A stretch of 64,000 nucleotides of DNA from Sphingomonas crusticola (GCF_003391115.1 NZ_QTJP01000001.1:2688501-2752500); one strand, 5' to 3'; counted from the first letter of the stretch, positions 9,071 to 18,266 are shown. The notes: generated by a model not told the origin, from the letters alone. Translations and numbers: made by a program.

Positions 9071-10966
9071 ATGAGGGCCGTACACAGGCTGATCGCCGGC
9101 GCATCGTTCGCCGCGTTGCTGACGGGCACCGCCTGTGCGGCCGATGGCGACTGGCCGACCTCCGGCCGCGACCTCGGTAGCCAGCGTTATTCGCCGCTGA
9201 CCCAGATCACGCCGGCCAATGTCACCAGGCTGCGGCGCGCCTGGACTTACCATATGAAGCCCGCCGATGCCCCTGGCGCGACCGCAAGCAACCGGCGCTT
9301 CACCTCGGAAGCGATCCCGCTCGTCATCGGCAACGTCATGTATCTGCCGACGCCCTATAGCCGGGTGGTCGCGCTCGATGCCTCGACCGGCCAGGAGAAA
9401 TGGGTCGCAATCCTGCCGAACAACGATGTCGGCTCGATCCGCGGCGTCTCTTATTGGCCCGGCGATCACACCGCGCCACCGTCGATTGTGGTCGGCACGC
9501 GCGGCGGCAAGCTCATCTCCCTCAACGCGCGCGACGGCTCGCTCAACGCCGGCTTCGGCAATGGGGGCATCGTCGATCTCAAGACGCCGGAGGTCATGAA
9601 CGGCCGGCCGGGCGATTCCTACATCCTGCCGTCGCCCGCGATCGTCTGGAAGAACCTGCTCATCACCGGCGCCGGACCCGGCGAAGGGCCCGGCGGATCG
9701 AGCGGCGGCAAGGGTCCGGCCGGCGATACGCGCGCCTGGGATGCGCGCACCGGTAAGCTCGTCTGGACCTTCAAGACCATTCCCGGCCCCGGCGAGCCCG
9801 GCCATGAGACGTGGGGGGGCGACAGCTGGAAGCAGCGCTCCGGCGTCAACGTGTGGGGCTATTTCACGATCGATGCGAAGCGCGGCATTCTCTACATGCC
9901 GCTCGGCGCGCCCAATAATGACCGCGTCGGGGCCGACCGTCCGGGCAACAATCTCTATTCCAGCTCGATCGTGGCGGTGCGTGCCGACACCGGCAAATAT
10001 CTATGGCATTTCCAGGTTACCCACCATGACGTGTGGGACATGGATACCCAATCTCCGCCGACCTTGGTCGACGTGCGCCGCAACGGTCGCGTCATCCCGG
10101 CTTTGGTCACGGTCAACAAGAACAGCCTGATGTTCGTGCTGGATCGCGTCACCGGCAAGCCGATCTTTGGCGCGGTCGAGCGCCCGGTTCCGGCCAGCAC
10201 GATCCCGGGCGAGCAATTGTCGCCGACCCAGCCTTTTCCGGTGTTACCCGAGCCGCTTGCCCAGACCGAATTGCGTCGCGACAATCTCTACAAGGGCGAG
10301 GCGGCGCATCAGGCCTATTGCGAGAAACTGGTCGACGACAACAATATGAAGCTCGGCCCGATCTACACGCCGCTCGAGCTCGATCGCTACACCGTGTCGC
10401 TGCCCGGCACGCAGGGCGGCGTGAATTATTATGGCGGCGCTTACGATCCCAAGCGCGGCCTGTTCATTGCCAACGTCAATAATCTCGCCCAGCCGATGCG
10501 GATGGTGAAAACCGCCGAGGGCACCTACGTCAATCAGGGCCCGCTCGCCGGCACGCGCCGCTTCTGGGATGCCGACCGGCGCCTGCCCTGCGGGCCGACG
10601 CCGTGGGGTCAGATGGTCGCGGTCGACATCAACACGGGCAAGATCGCCTGGCGCTCGACGCTGGGCGTGACCGACGATTTCCCCGCCGGCCTGCAGAATA
10701 CCGGCCGCCCCGGTCTCGGCGGCGCGACGCTGACCGCTACCGGCCTCGCCATCGTCGGCGCCACGGACGATAAGCGCTTCCGCGCCTTCGACAGCCGCAC
10801 CGGCAAGGAAATCTGGACCACCAAGCTGGAGGCGGCCGCCGCCTCGACGCCGATCATCTATGCCGGCGCGGGCGGTAAGGAATTTATCGCGGTCGTCGCC
10901 ACCGGCGGCAGCCAGAACATCACCAAGCTGGAAGGTGATGAGGTGGTGGCTTTCTCACTGCCATGA
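9071..10966 (+). CDS. PQQ-dependent dehydrogenase, soluble glucose/quinate dehydrogenase-like
   Basis: A 631-residue quinoprotein with a signal peptide ending GTACAA but without the N-terminal membrane domain of GcdA. HHDVWDMDTQS at 318-328 corresponds to the HHDLWDMD segment of membrane glucose and quinate dehydrogenases, and the propeller repeats (ALDASTGQEKW, DARTGKLVW, DSRTGKEIW) are clear. CEK near 420 and a C-terminal cap follow. The ATG at 9071 lies 6 bp after GGAAGG and directly precedes the signal peptide, so I prefer it to ATGs at 9053 and 9065. Second, distinct quinoprotein of the operon; the next gene encodes a small cytochrome c. Confidence 0.87.
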   Translation: MRAVHRLIAGASFAALLTGTACAADGDWPTSGRDLGSQRYSPLTQITPANVTRLRRAWTYHMKPADAPGATASNRRFTSEAIPLVIGNVMYLPTPYSRVVALDASTGQEKWVAILPNNDVGSIRGVSYWPGDHTAPPSIVVGTRGGKLISLNARDGSLNAGFGNGGIVDLKTPEVMNGRPGDSYILPSPAIVWKNLLITGAGPGEGPGGSSGGKGPAGDTRAWDARTGKLVWTFKTIPGPGEPGHETWGGDSWKQRSGVNVWGYFTIDAKRGILYMPLGAPNNDRVGADRPGNNLYSSSIVAVRADTGKYLWHFQVTHHDVWDMDTQSPPTLVDVRRNGRVIPALVTVNKNSLMFVLDRVTGKPIFGAVERPVPASTIPGEQLSPTQPFPVLPEPLAQTELRRDNLYKGEAAHQAYCEKLVDDNNMKLGPIYTPLELDRYTVSLPGTQGGVNYYGGAYDPKRGLFIANVNNLAQPMRMVKTAEGTYVNQGPLAGTRRFWDADRRLPCGPTPWGQMVAVDINTGKIAWRSTLGVTDDFPAGLQNTGRPGLGGATLTATGLAIVGATDDKRFRAFDSRTGKEIWTTKLEAAAASTPIIYAGAGGKEFIAVVATGGSQNITKLEGDEVVAFSLP

Positions 10967-11037
10967 TGCAGGCGAATCTTCAGTACAGGGCAAGGCGGCG
11001 ATGATAGACGTAGCGCACGGACTGGATGGAGTTGATC

Positions 11038-11355
11038 ATGCGTAAACCTATTGTTGGCCTCGTTGTGGCCGCGGTCGCAATAGCCGCGCCGGCCCCCGCA
11101 ACGGCGCAGCCTTCACAAGCCTCGACCCTCCCGCCCGGGCCCGGCCACGACACCGTCGTGAAGGTCTGCTCTGCCTGCCACGCGCCCGAAATCGCCGCGA
11201 CCCAACGGCTCACCCCCGCCGGCTGGGACGAACTGGTCGAAACGATGGTCGGGCGAGGCGCCCAGGCGAGCGATGCCGAGGTGGCGGAGATCAAGGCCTA
11301 CCTTAGCAAGTCGTTTCCGGCCGAGCCCGCCAAGTCTGCGGCTAAGTCGCAATAG
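11038..11355 (+). CDS. Small periplasmic monohaem cytochrome c
   Basis: A 105-residue protein: signal peptide ending ATAQP, then a single CSACH haem site and an AYLSKSF C-terminal helix typical of class I cytochromes and of the cytochrome subunits of quinoproteins. GGAG lies 8 bp before the ATG at 11038; an in-frame ATG 12 bp upstream lacks a ribosome site. The distal Met ligand is not in the usual spacing; METMVGRG carries the best candidate. Likely electron acceptor for the preceding PQQ dehydrogenase. The 71-bp gap before it is the largest in the operon and could hold a second promoter. Confidence 0.85.
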   Translation: MRKPIVGLVVAAVAIAAPAPATAQPSQASTLPPGPGHDTVVKVCSACHAPEIAATQRLTPAGWDELVETMVGRGAQASDAEVAEIKAYLSKSFPAEPAKSAAKSQ

Positions 11356-11373
11356 TCACAGAGCGAGTCGGCA

Positions 11374-12846
11374 ATGGGCCTCACGATCAGGACTCTTGCC
11401 GCGGCCACCGCTAGCGTCCTGCTCCTGTGGAGTGCGGCGCACTCCCAAGCTCCGTCCGACCCACCCGCCGGTCCCGCACGGCTGTTCGCGGACAATTGCG
11501 CCGGCTGCCACGGTGCAGATCGCGCGGGCGGTCGCGGGCCCGCGTTGACCGAGGCGCGCCTGGTCGCGCGGGTCGACGCCCAGCTTCGCCATACCATTGC
11601 CGCCGGCGTGCCAGGCACCGAAATGCCCGCCTTCGGTGGGACGCTCAGCAACACGCAGATCGCCGCACTGGCCGCCTATCTGCGCACGCCCGCGCCCGCC
11701 ACGCCGCCGCGCCATCCCTTCGTGCCCAGTCCAGACGGTCAGGTGCTGCACACGCAGAAGCAGGATGTGCGGGTGGAGGTCGTCGCTCGGCTCGAAACGC
11801 CATGGGGCATGGTCTTCCTCCCCGACGGGCGCATGCTGGTGACCGAGCGCCCCGGCCGCCTGCGCATCGTCGCCAGGAATGGCGCCCTGTTGCCCGCTCC
11901 CGTGTCGGGCCTGCCGCCGATCCATGCCGGGCAGGATGGCGGCCTGCTCGATGTGGCGATCCACCCCGATTATCGCCGCAACGGCTGGATCTATCTGTCC
12001 TACAGCGAGGCGGACCCGGGCTCGTCCGCCGATCCGGTGCCGCGCACGATGACGGTGGCGATCCGCGGCCGGCTGGATGCTAACAACCGCTGGACCGACA
12101 CCCAGACTATTTTCCGGGCGCCGTCCGCGCGCTATACGACCAGCGGCTCGCATTACGGCTCGCGCTTCCTGTTTGATCGTCACGGGCATCTCTTCTTCTC
12201 GGTCGGCGAGCGCGGCGACATGCGCAACGCCCAGGATCTGGCGAGCCCACTCGGCAAGATCCACCGCGTCAATGCCGACGGCAGCGTGCCTGCCGACAAT
12301 CCGTTTGTGCACACGCCGGACGCAGTTCCGACCATCTGGTCCTACGGCCACCGCAACCCGGAAGGGCTCGCCTGGGATCCGGTCACGGGCCTGCTGTGGG
12401 AATCGGAGCACGGCCCGTTCGGCGGCGACGAGATCAACATCATTGAGAAGGGCCGGAATTACGGTTGGGGCGTTATCTCGATGGGCAAGCAGCCCGGCAT
12501 CACCGGCACCAGCGCTCCCGGTATGGAGCAGCCGGTCGTCTTTTACACGCCTACTATCGCTCCGAGCGGCATCACTTTCTATTCGGGCAGCAAATATCCG
12601 GGCTGGAAGAACTCGCTGTTCGTTTCTGGCCTCGCCGGCCAGCAATTGCGGCGACTGGAAATCCACGGCCGGCAGGTGACCGCCCAGGAAATTCTGTTCG
12701 ACAAGTTCGGCCGCACCCGCGCCGTCGTCACCGGCCCCGACGGCCTGCTCTATATATTGCTGCAAAATCCGACCGGACTCGGCACCGGCGTCGGCCTCTC
12801 GGAATCCACTCCAGGCATGATCATCCGGCTGGTGCCGATCAAATAA
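11374..12846 (+). CDS. Cytochrome c-sorbosone/aldose sugar dehydrogenase (PQQ) fusion
   Basis: A 490-residue exported fusion. Residues 1-25 are a signal peptide; CAGCH at 42-46 with AGVPGTEMPAFGG gives a complete class I cytochrome c domain; from about 125 to the end is a six-bladed GSDH/L-sorbosone dehydrogenase propeller (TPWGMVFLPDGRMLVTERPG, HAGQDGGLLDVAIHP, HRNPEGLAWDP). Free-standing aldose sugar dehydrogenases are about 350-370 residues, so the extra length is the haem domain. The fusion allows PQQ to haem electron transfer within one chain. It closes the operon that begins at 2093. Confidence 0.86.
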   Translation: MGLTIRTLAAATASVLLLWSAAHSQAPSDPPAGPARLFADNCAGCHGADRAGGRGPALTEARLVARVDAQLRHTIAAGVPGTEMPAFGGTLSNTQIAALAAYLRTPAPATPPRHPFVPSPDGQVLHTQKQDVRVEVVARLETPWGMVFLPDGRMLVTERPGRLRIVARNGALLPAPVSGLPPIHAGQDGGLLDVAIHPDYRRNGWIYLSYSEADPGSSADPVPRTMTVAIRGRLDANNRWTDTQTIFRAPSARYTTSGSHYGSRFLFDRHGHLFFSVGERGDMRNAQDLASPLGKIHRVNADGSVPADNPFVHTPDAVPTIWSYGHRNPEGLAWDPVTGLLWESEHGPFGGDEINIIEKGRNYGWGVISMGKQPGITGTSAPGMEQPVVFYTPTIAPSGITFYSGSKYPGWKNSLFVSGLAGQQLRRLEIHGRQVTAQEILFDKFGRTRAVVTGPDGLLYILLQNPTGLGTGVGLSESTPGMIIRLVPIK

Positions 12847-12961
12847 GCGGCCTTCGTCTTCCGCCACCCCGGCCTTGAGCCGGTCCCGCTTCTTGCAACG
12901 ACAACTGCCGTCTCGCGCACCGGCCTAGCACCCGGGCAACGCGCTCGGCTATGGCGGCACC

Positions 12962-13417
12962 ATGACCAACCTGCCCGTCGGAATCGAGATTCGCCTCAAG
13001 CGCCTGCCGCATGGCGAGGGCCTGCCGTTGCCGTCCTACGCCACCGAACATGCCGCCGGCATGGACGTGGTCGCGGGCGAAAGCCTGATCCTGGAGCCCG
13101 GCGCCCGTTTCGCTGTCGCGACCGGCTTCGCCATCGCCATTCCGGTGGGGTACGAAGTCCAGGTCCGCCCACGCTCGGGCCTTGCGCTTAAGCATGGCAT
13201 CACCTGCCTCAACACACCCGGCACGATCGACGCCGATTATCGCGGCGAGGTAAAGGTGATCCTCGCCAACCTCGGCTCGGAGCCGTTTGCGATCGCGCGC
13301 GGCGAGCGCATCGCTCAGCTCGTCCCCGCCGCCGTCCAGCGGGCCCGCTTCACCGAGGTCGCGGAGCTCGACGAAACCGCGCGCGGGCAGGGGGGCTTCG
13401 GCTCGACCGGGCGGTGA
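12962..13417 (+). CDS. dut: Deoxyuridine 5'-triphosphate nucleotidohydrolase (dUTPase)
   Basis: A 151-residue trimeric dUTPase hydrolysing dUTP to dUMP and PPi, which keeps uracil out of DNA and supplies dUMP for thymidylate synthesis. The five conserved motifs are in order: [29 protein letters not shown] (uracil pocket and catalytic Asp), GERIAQLV, and the C-terminal GGFGSTGR arm. Length is normal. It follows a 115-bp gap after the quinoprotein operon, with a weak palindromic repeat at about 12865-12890. Its stop overlaps the start of the moeB-like gene, so the two are translationally coupled. Confidence 0.96.
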   Translation: MTNLPVGIEIRLKRLPHGEGLPLPSYATEHAAGMDVVAGESLILEPGARFAVATGFAIAIPVGYEVQVRPRSGLALKHGITCLNTPGTIDADYRGEVKVILANLGSEPFAIARGERIAQLVPAAVQRARFTEVAELDETARGQGGFGSTGR

Positions 13418-14157
13418 ACGACACGCAGCTCGATCGCTATGCCCGCCACATCATCCTCAAGGAGATTGGCGGGGCGGGCCAGCAACGGCTGCTCGACGCG
13501 CACGTCGCGCTGATCGGCGCGGGCGGTATCGGCGCGCCCGCGATTCAATATCTCGCGGCCGCCGGCATCGGCCACCTCACCATCATCGACGACGATATCG
13601 TCAGCCTTTCCAACCTCCAGCGCCAGGTGCTGTTCGCGACGGCCGACGTCGGCACGCGCAAGGCGGACGCGGCAGCGGTGGCGGTGGCACGGCTCAATCC
13701 CGATGTCCGCGTCGATGCCCGCACCGAGCGCTTCGGCCTCGGCAACGCGTCCGATCTGCTGACCGGCATCGATGTGTTGGTCGACGGCTCCGACAATTTC
13801 GCCACGCGCCTTATCGCCGCGGACGCGGCGCGCGACCTGCGCATCCCATTGGTCTCCGCGGCGGTGGGCCAGTTCGATGGCCAGCTCGGCGTGTTCCGCG
13901 GCTGGGAGGCAGACAAACCCTGCTACCGCTGCCTGGTCGGTAGCGATCCGGATCGCCCGGACGTGTCTTGCGCCGATCAGGGCGTGCTCGGTGCGCTTAC
14001 TGGTATGCTTGGCAGCCTCGCCGCGATTGAGACTATCCGCGCGCTCGTGCCGTTCGGGAAGGATCCGGCCGGAGGCCTGCTGCTGGTCGATGCGCTCGAC
14101 TTCCGCTTTCGCACGCTCGCCTTGCCCAAAGATCCCGGCTGCAGGTGCGCAGCATGA
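13414..14157 (+). CDS. moeB: MoeB/ThiF/HesA-type E1-like adenylyltransferase
   Basis: A 247-residue E1-like enzyme that adenylates the C-terminal Gly of a ubiquitin-like sulfur carrier (MoaD or ThiS). Visible: ATP-binding GAGGIGAP at 35-42, [17 protein letters not shown] with the conserved Arg, DGSDNFATR, and zinc cysteine pairs CYRC near 169 and CRC near the C-terminus. GTG at 13414 overlaps the dut stop. MoeB and ThiF cannot be told apart safely by eye; the short form without a rhodanese domain fits MoeB. It overlaps a DsrE-like gene downstream, which suggests a sulfur-relay context. Confidence 0.88.
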   Translation: MNDTQLDRYARHIILKEIGGAGQQRLLDAHVALIGAGGIGAPAIQYLAAAGIGHLTIIDDDIVSLSNLQRQVLFATADVGTRKADAAAVAVARLNPDVRVDARTERFGLGNASDLLTGIDVLVDGSDNFATRLIAADAARDLRIPLVSAAVGQFDGQLGVFRGWEADKPCYRCLVGSDPDRPDVSCADQGVLGALTGMLGSLAAIETIRALVPFGKDPAGGLLLVDALDFRFRTLALPKDPGCRCAA

Positions 14158-14468
14158 CCGGGCTGGCGATCATCGTGGCCACGCCTGACCCGGTCCGCTT
14201 CCGGACTGCTCTGACGCTCGCCGCCGCTCATGCGGCGCTTGGCGGGCGCACGCGGCTGCTGCTCGATGGGGAAGCGGTGCGGCTGGCTGCAACGTCCGGC
14301 GCGGAATTGCTCGACAGCTGCTTCGATCTCGGCGCGACTGTCACCTTATGCCAGGGGGGGCTCGCCGCGGCCGGGCTGGACGCGACGGCGCTGGACGCGC
14401 GGTTCGATTATGGCGGAATGGTCGGGCTACTGGCCGATCTCGGGCAGGACCGCCTCGTTGTCGTCTGA
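14154..14468 (+). CDS. DsrE-family-like small protein
   Basis: A 104-residue protein with the start ATG overlapping the moeB stop (ATGA). The order LAIIVATPDPVRFRTALTLA, a helix, GGRTRLLLDGEAV, then LGATVTLCQGGLAAAGL resembles the flavodoxin-like DsrE/DsrF fold, in which a cysteine after the third strand (here in TLCQGG) can carry sulfur. Coupling to an E1-like enzyme supports a sulfur-transfer role. Assignment is by fold pattern only and moderately sure. Confidence 0.65.
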   Translation: MTGLAIIVATPDPVRFRTALTLAAAHAALGGRTRLLLDGEAVRLAATSGAELLDSCFDLGATVTLCQGGLAAAGLDATALDARFDYGGMVGLLADLGQDRLVVV

Positions 14469-14929
14469 TCACAGCCCTCCGGCGCTGTTGCGGATCGGGC
14501 ACAGGGTGCAACCATTCTGGATTGACCAGCAAGAACAGCGATGACGGCCTGCGCTGTTTGTCCTAGCACAAACTCACGAAACGTTGGCCTTGGCCATGGT
14601 TCGGGGAGACGCGGAAGGCCCCGCACGTCGCAAGACGGAGCGTGTGGGCCCCGCGGTAAAAAGGGGGCTGACGAGCGATCGTCACGCAGGCGCCCGGATC
14701 GGAAACGGTCCGGGCGTTTGTTTTTCCACCATCGTGATTGCGAGGGTAGCGAACCGAAGTCGCCGAAGAGGAGCAATCCAGTCCCATGTTCGGCCTGGAT
14801 CGCCACGGCGCGCTCCGCGCCTCGCGATGATGGAATTTGCACAGCACACCAGCCGTGGACTTCGGCCCCTTTTCACGGGCATAGGGCGCACCATCTTCAT
14901 CACTCCTCCCGACCAGGATCCGCTTACCC
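14469..14929. other. Gene-free thrS upstream region with structured RNA and a palindromic repeat
   Basis: These 461 bp contain no convincing gene. From 14547 to 14725 the plus strand can form a closing stem (GCCTGCG at 14547-14553 with CGCAGGC at 14685-14691), an internal hairpin over 14617-14650, and an intrinsic terminator. It could be a thrS leader with attenuation, a free small RNA, or simply the end of the dut-moeB operon transcript. From about 14730 to 14835 lies a palindromic repeat with ends resembling each other in inverted orientation (ATCGTGATTGCGAGG against CCTCGCGATGAT). Confidence 0.5.
14691..14725 (+). terminator. Intrinsic terminator upstream of thrS
   Basis: CGCCCGGATCG (14691-14701), GAAA loop, CGGTCCGGGCG (14706-14716) pair over 11 bp with one G-U, followed by TTTGTTTTT. 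This is the best intrinsic terminator in the window. Its first base is shared with the CGCAGGC arm of the long-range stem, so the two structures abut or compete. Confidence 0.8.
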
Positions 14930-16921
14930 ATGTCCGCCATGTTCAAGATCAGCCTGCCCGACGGTTCCGTGCGCGAAGTCGCGCCGGGCACTACGCCGGC
15001 TGACATTGCCGCGGCGATCGGGCCCGGCCTGGCCAAGGCGGCGATCGCGGCGCGGGTCGACGGCGAGCTGCGCGACATCACGCGGCCCTTCGAAGGCGAT
15101 GCGAACCTCGCGCTCGTTACCGCCCGCGACGAGAAGGACGCGCTCGAGCTCGCCCGTCACGATTTCGCGCATGTTTTGGCGGAAGCGGTGCAGAACCTCT
15201 TCCCCGGCACGCAAATCACCTTCGGCCCCGCGACCGAGGACGGCTTTTATTATGACTTCGCGCCCCGGGAGCGGCAGTTCACCGAGGAGGATCTGCCCGC
15301 GATCGAGGCCGAAATGCGCGCTATCATTGCCCGCGACGAGAAGCTGGTGCGCGAAGTGTGGAAGCGCGAGGATCTGATCGCCAAGTGGCGCGACCAGGGT
15401 GAGACCTTTAAGGCCGAATGGGCGGCCGAACTCCCCGATGGCGAGGAACTGACCGTCTATCGCTCCGGCACGTGGCTCGACATGTGCCGCGGCCCGCATC
15501 TCGCCTCGACCGGCAAGCTCGATCCACAGGCATTCAAGCTCACGCGCGTCTCGGGCGCTTACTGGCGCGGCGACCAGAAGAACGCGATGCTGAGCCGCAT
15601 CTACGGCACCGGCTGGCTCAACAAGAAACAGCTGGACGCGCATCTCGTTCGGCTGGAGGAAGCCGCCAAGCGCGACCATCGCAAGATAGCCCAGGAGATG
15701 GACCTGTTCCACCTCCAGGCCGAGGCGCATGGCAGCGTCTTCTGGCATCCCAAGGGCTATATCCTGTGGCGCCAGCTGGAGGCCTATATGCGCCGCCGGC
15801 TGGACGCCGCCGGTTATAGCGAGGTCAAGACGCCGCAGCTGATGGACGCGCGCCAGTGGGAGCAGTCCGGCCATTGGGGCAAATATCGCGAAAATATGTT
15901 CGTCGTCCCCGACGAGATCCCGAATGCCGAGGAAGAAGGTCCGGTCCTGACGGGTGAGGCGGAGCTCATGGCGCTCAAGCCGATGAACTGCCCGGCGCAC
16001 GTCCTGATCTTCCGCCAGGGCATCAAATCCTATCGCGATCTGCCGCTGCGCCTCGCCGAATTCGGTTGCTGCCATCGCAATGAGGCACATGGTGCCTTGC
16101 ATGGCATCATGCGCGTGCGCCAATTCACGCAGGACGACGCGCATCTGTTCGTGCGCGAAGATCAGTTGATCGAGGAGGTCCGCCAATTCTGCGACCTGCT
16201 CGACATCGTCTATCGCGACCTCGGTTTCGAAAAATATTCGATCAAGCTCGCCTTGCGTCCCGAAAGGCGTTTCGGCTCCGACGAGATGTGGGATTGGGCC
16301 GAGCAATCCCTCCGCGACGCGGTCAAGGCGACGGGCCGCGATACCGAGGAATATGGTTGGGAAGAACTGGAAGGTGAGGGGGCCTTCTACGCGCCCAAGC
16401 TGGAGTTCCACCTCACCGACGCCATTGGGCGGACGTGGCAGTGCGGCACGATGCAGACCGACACGGTCCTGCCCGAGCGGCTCGATGCGTTCTATATCGG
16501 CGAGGATGGCGAGAAGCACCGTCCGGTCATGCTCCACCGCGCGATCCTCGGCACGTTCGAGCGTTTCATTGGTATATTGATCGAGCATCATGCGGGCCGT
16601 TTCCCGCTGTGGCTGGCGCCAGTGCAGGCGGTCGCGGCGACGATCGTCTCGGACGCCAACGGCTATGCCGAGCAGGTCGTGGCCAAGCTCCAGGCCGCCG
16701 GCCTCCGTGCCGAGGCCGACACGCGCAATGAGAAGATCAACTATAAGGTGCGCGAGCACAGCCTCGCCAAGGTCCCTGCATTGCTGGTGGTAGGCAAGCG
16801 CGAGGCCGAGGAAGGCACCGTCGCCATCCGCCGCCTCGGCAGCGAAGGCCAGCAAATCCTGCCGCTCGACGAGGCGATCGCCATGCTCAAGGCTGAAGCG
16901 ACCCCGCCGGATTTGCGTTGA
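14930..16921 (+). CDS. thrS: Threonyl-tRNA synthetase
   Basis: A 663-residue class II aminoacyl-tRNA synthetase. Domains in order: TGS domain (about 4-64, [12 protein letters not shown]), editing domain with [12 protein letters not shown] (the HxxxH site), catalytic core with motif 2 region [10 protein letters not shown] (zinc Cys/His), [13 protein letters not shown], and motif 3 around [19 protein letters not shown], then the anticodon-binding domain to the end. Length is normal. The ATG at 14930 is used; an ATG at 14939 is also possible. A terminator-like leader lies 200 bp upstream. Confidence 0.97.
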   Translation: MSAMFKISLPDGSVREVAPGTTPADIAAAIGPGLAKAAIAARVDGELRDITRPFEGDANLALVTARDEKDALELARHDFAHVLAEAVQNLFPGTQITFGPATEDGFYYDFAPRERQFTEEDLPAIEAEMRAIIARDEKLVREVWKREDLIAKWRDQGETFKAEWAAELPDGEELTVYRSGTWLDMCRGPHLASTGKLDPQAFKLTRVSGAYWRGDQKNAMLSRIYGTGWLNKKQLDAHLVRLEEAAKRDHRKIAQEMDLFHLQAEAHGSVFWHPKGYILWRQLEAYMRRRLDAAGYSEVKTPQLMDARQWEQSGHWGKYRENMFVVPDEIPNAEEEGPVLTGEAELMALKPMNCPAHVLIFRQGIKSYRDLPLRLAEFGCCHRNEAHGALHGIMRVRQFTQDDAHLFVREDQLIEEVRQFCDLLDIVYRDLGFEKYSIKLALRPERRFGSDEMWDWAEQSLRDAVKATGRDTEEYGWEELEGEGAFYAPKLEFHLTDAIGRTWQCGTMQTDTVLPERLDAFYIGEDGEKHRPVMLHRAILGTFERFIGILIEHHAGRFPLWLAPVQAVAATIVSDANGYAEQVVAKLQAAGLRAEADTRNEKINYKVREHSLAKVPALLVVGKREAEEGTVAIRRLGSEGQQILPLDEAIAMLKAEATPPDLR

Positions 16922-16936
16922 GCTAGCATTATCGTC

Positions 16937-17038
16937 CGTCATCCCAGCGGAGGCTGGGATCCATGTCTCTCTCCAATCGCGCCGATACGATTGCTATGGG
17001 AGCCATGGACCCCAGCCTTCGCTGGGGTGACGGTAGGA
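16937..17038. repeat. Palindromic intergenic repeat, CCCAGC-type
   Basis: TCATCCCAGCGGAGGCTGGGATCC at the left end and GGACCCCAGCCTTCGCTGGGGTGACG at the right end are each hairpins and together form an imperfect inverted repeat of about 100 bp. Similar units occur at 24294-24355 and 25626-25690. The 5' extension of the downstream reading frame is only translation of this repeat. Confidence 0.7.
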
Positions 17039-17044
17039 TTACGG

Positions 17045-17425
17045 ATGATCGACCGCCGCACCCTGATCGCCACCAGCGCCGCCTTCGCGGTAGCGGGATC
17101 CGCGAACGCCGAAGGAGCAAAGCCGATGTACGGACTGATCGGACGGATGAAGGCCACGCCAGGCAAGCGGGCCGAACTGGCCGCGATCCTGCTCGAAGGC
17201 ACCGGAGCCATGCCGGGGTGCCTCAGCTATATCGTCGCGGAAGACACGGCCGATGCCGATGCCTTGTGGATCACCGAAGTGTGGGACAGCCAGCAGAGCC
17301 ACGGCGATTCACTCAAGCTGCCGGCCGTCCAGGCGGCGATCGCAAAGGGGCGTCCGCTGATTGCGGGCTTCGACAGCCGCAGCGAGACCGTCCCGCTCGG
17401 TGGTGCGGGGCTGCCGCGCAGCTAG
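17045..17425 (+). CDS. Exported antibiotic-biosynthesis-monooxygenase (ABM)/YgiN-like protein
   Basis: A 126-residue protein with an N-terminal signal-like segment containing an RR pair (MIDRRTLIATSAAFAVAG) and then an ABM dimeric alpha-beta barrel: YGLIGRMKATPGKRAELAAIL, GCLSYIVAEDTADADALWI, EVWDSQQSHGDSLKLP. Such domains act as quinol or haem monooxygenases or as non-enzymatic small-molecule binders. AGGA stands 8 bp before the ATG at 17045. A start at the internal MYGLIG would give a cytoplasmic form, so export is not certain. It converges on the helix-turn-helix gene with their stop codons nearly overlapping. Confidence 0.78.
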   Translation: MIDRRTLIATSAAFAVAGSANAEGAKPMYGLIGRMKATPGKRAELAAILLEGTGAMPGCLSYIVAEDTADADALWITEVWDSQQSHGDSLKLPAVQAAIAKGRPLIAGFDSRSETVPLGGAGLPRS

Positions 17426-17724
17426 TCAGCGTTGGCGCGTGAGCGCCACGGCGACAGCGGCCGGACAACAGCCGGCTCGGCGCGCCCGCCACGCTGGATC
17501 GTCACCAGCTCACGCTTGGCCAGGTGTCCGATCGCATCCTGGACCGCGCGTTTGGACAGGCCGGTCTGCTCGGCCATCTGCGCGTGGCTCAACGCGCGTC
17601 CCGAAGCAGCCACGTCGAGTAAGGCGAGATAGACGAGGAATGCCGACGGGCGGTGGTCGTGCCCAACGAGATCGCGCATCAAAGTCGCCAGGACGTAGCG
17701 GTCAATCTGGATATGGGCGCTCAT
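17422..17724 (-). CDS. Small winged helix-turn-helix regulator
   Basis: About 100 residues with one wHTH domain: LSHAQMAEQTGLSKRAVQDA is a helix-turn-helix followed by LAKRELVTIQRGG, the wing. It may be a MarR/GntR-like single-domain regulator. The start is uncertain: ATG at 17724 or GTG at 17745 with GGAAG upstream. A perfect 14-bp palindrome, ATTGCTATAGCAAT, lies across this start region and may be an autoregulatory operator. The target is unknown; the convergent ABM gene and the downstream VOC gene are the nearest candidates. Confidence 0.72.
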   Translation of the reverse strand: MSAHIQIDRYVLATLMRDLVGHDHRPSAFLVYLALLDVAASGRALSHAQMAEQTGLSKRAVQDAIGHLAKRELVTIQRGGRAEPAVVRPLSPWRSRANAD

Positions 17725-17793
17725 TGCTATAGCAATAGCTGCCACGCTTCCGCGCCGAAAGGGCGCGTCTTACCATCGGCGCAGGAGGTTTCC

Positions 17794-18153
17794 ATGATCA
17801 GGCAGCTTAAGTTTGTCAGCATTCCGACGCGTGATCAGGACCGCGCCTTGGCCTTCTGGACCGATAAGATGGGGTTCAAGGTGGCGACCGATCAGCCGAT
17901 GGGCCATCAGCGCTGGATCGAGCTTACCATCCCGGGTGCGCAGACCGGTGTGGTCCTGTTCACGCCCGAAGGCCATGAAGACCGCATCGGCACGTTCTTC
18001 AACGGCTCGTTCCAGTGCGACGATGTCGACTATAGCTTCACCCAGCTACGCGACCGGGGGGTCGACATATCGCCGCCGGAGAAGCAGCCCTGGGGCAATT
18101 TCACGCGCTTTCGCGACCCCGACGGTAACAGCTTCATCCTGTCGAGCCGGTGA
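17794..18153 (+). CDS. VOC-family (glyoxalase/bleomycin-resistance fold) protein
   Basis: A 119-residue VOC protein with paired beta-alpha-beta-beta-beta modules: LKFVSIPTRDQDRALAFW, a strand pair with LTIPGAQTGVVLF, then the second module ending FRDPDGNSFILSS. Possible metal ligands are in the first strand region and the Glu/Asp near the end, but the second-module Glu of classic dioxygenases is replaced by Ser/Phe (NSFIL). AGGAGG is well placed before the ATG at 17794; the frame upstream of it is noise. Substrate unknown. Confidence 0.83.
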   Translation: MIRQLKFVSIPTRDQDRALAFWTDKMGFKVATDQPMGHQRWIELTIPGAQTGVVLFTPEGHEDRIGTFFNGSFQCDDVDYSFTQLRDRGVDISPPEKQPWGNFTRFRDPDGNSFILSSR

Positions 18154-18266
18154 TCGAGCACTCGTTTCGCCGCAAATTGGGGCAAGCCCTCTAAACAGCG
18201 GAAAACCATAGCCTATATACTGAAAAGGATATTCGAACGGGTCGGCCGCTCGATGGGAGACGGTCC

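Noticed and set aside
14541-14600. Threonine-rich leader peptide for thrS attenuation
   Set aside because: The short frames starting at 14541 and 14584 have no run of Thr codons and no suitable stop before the terminator.
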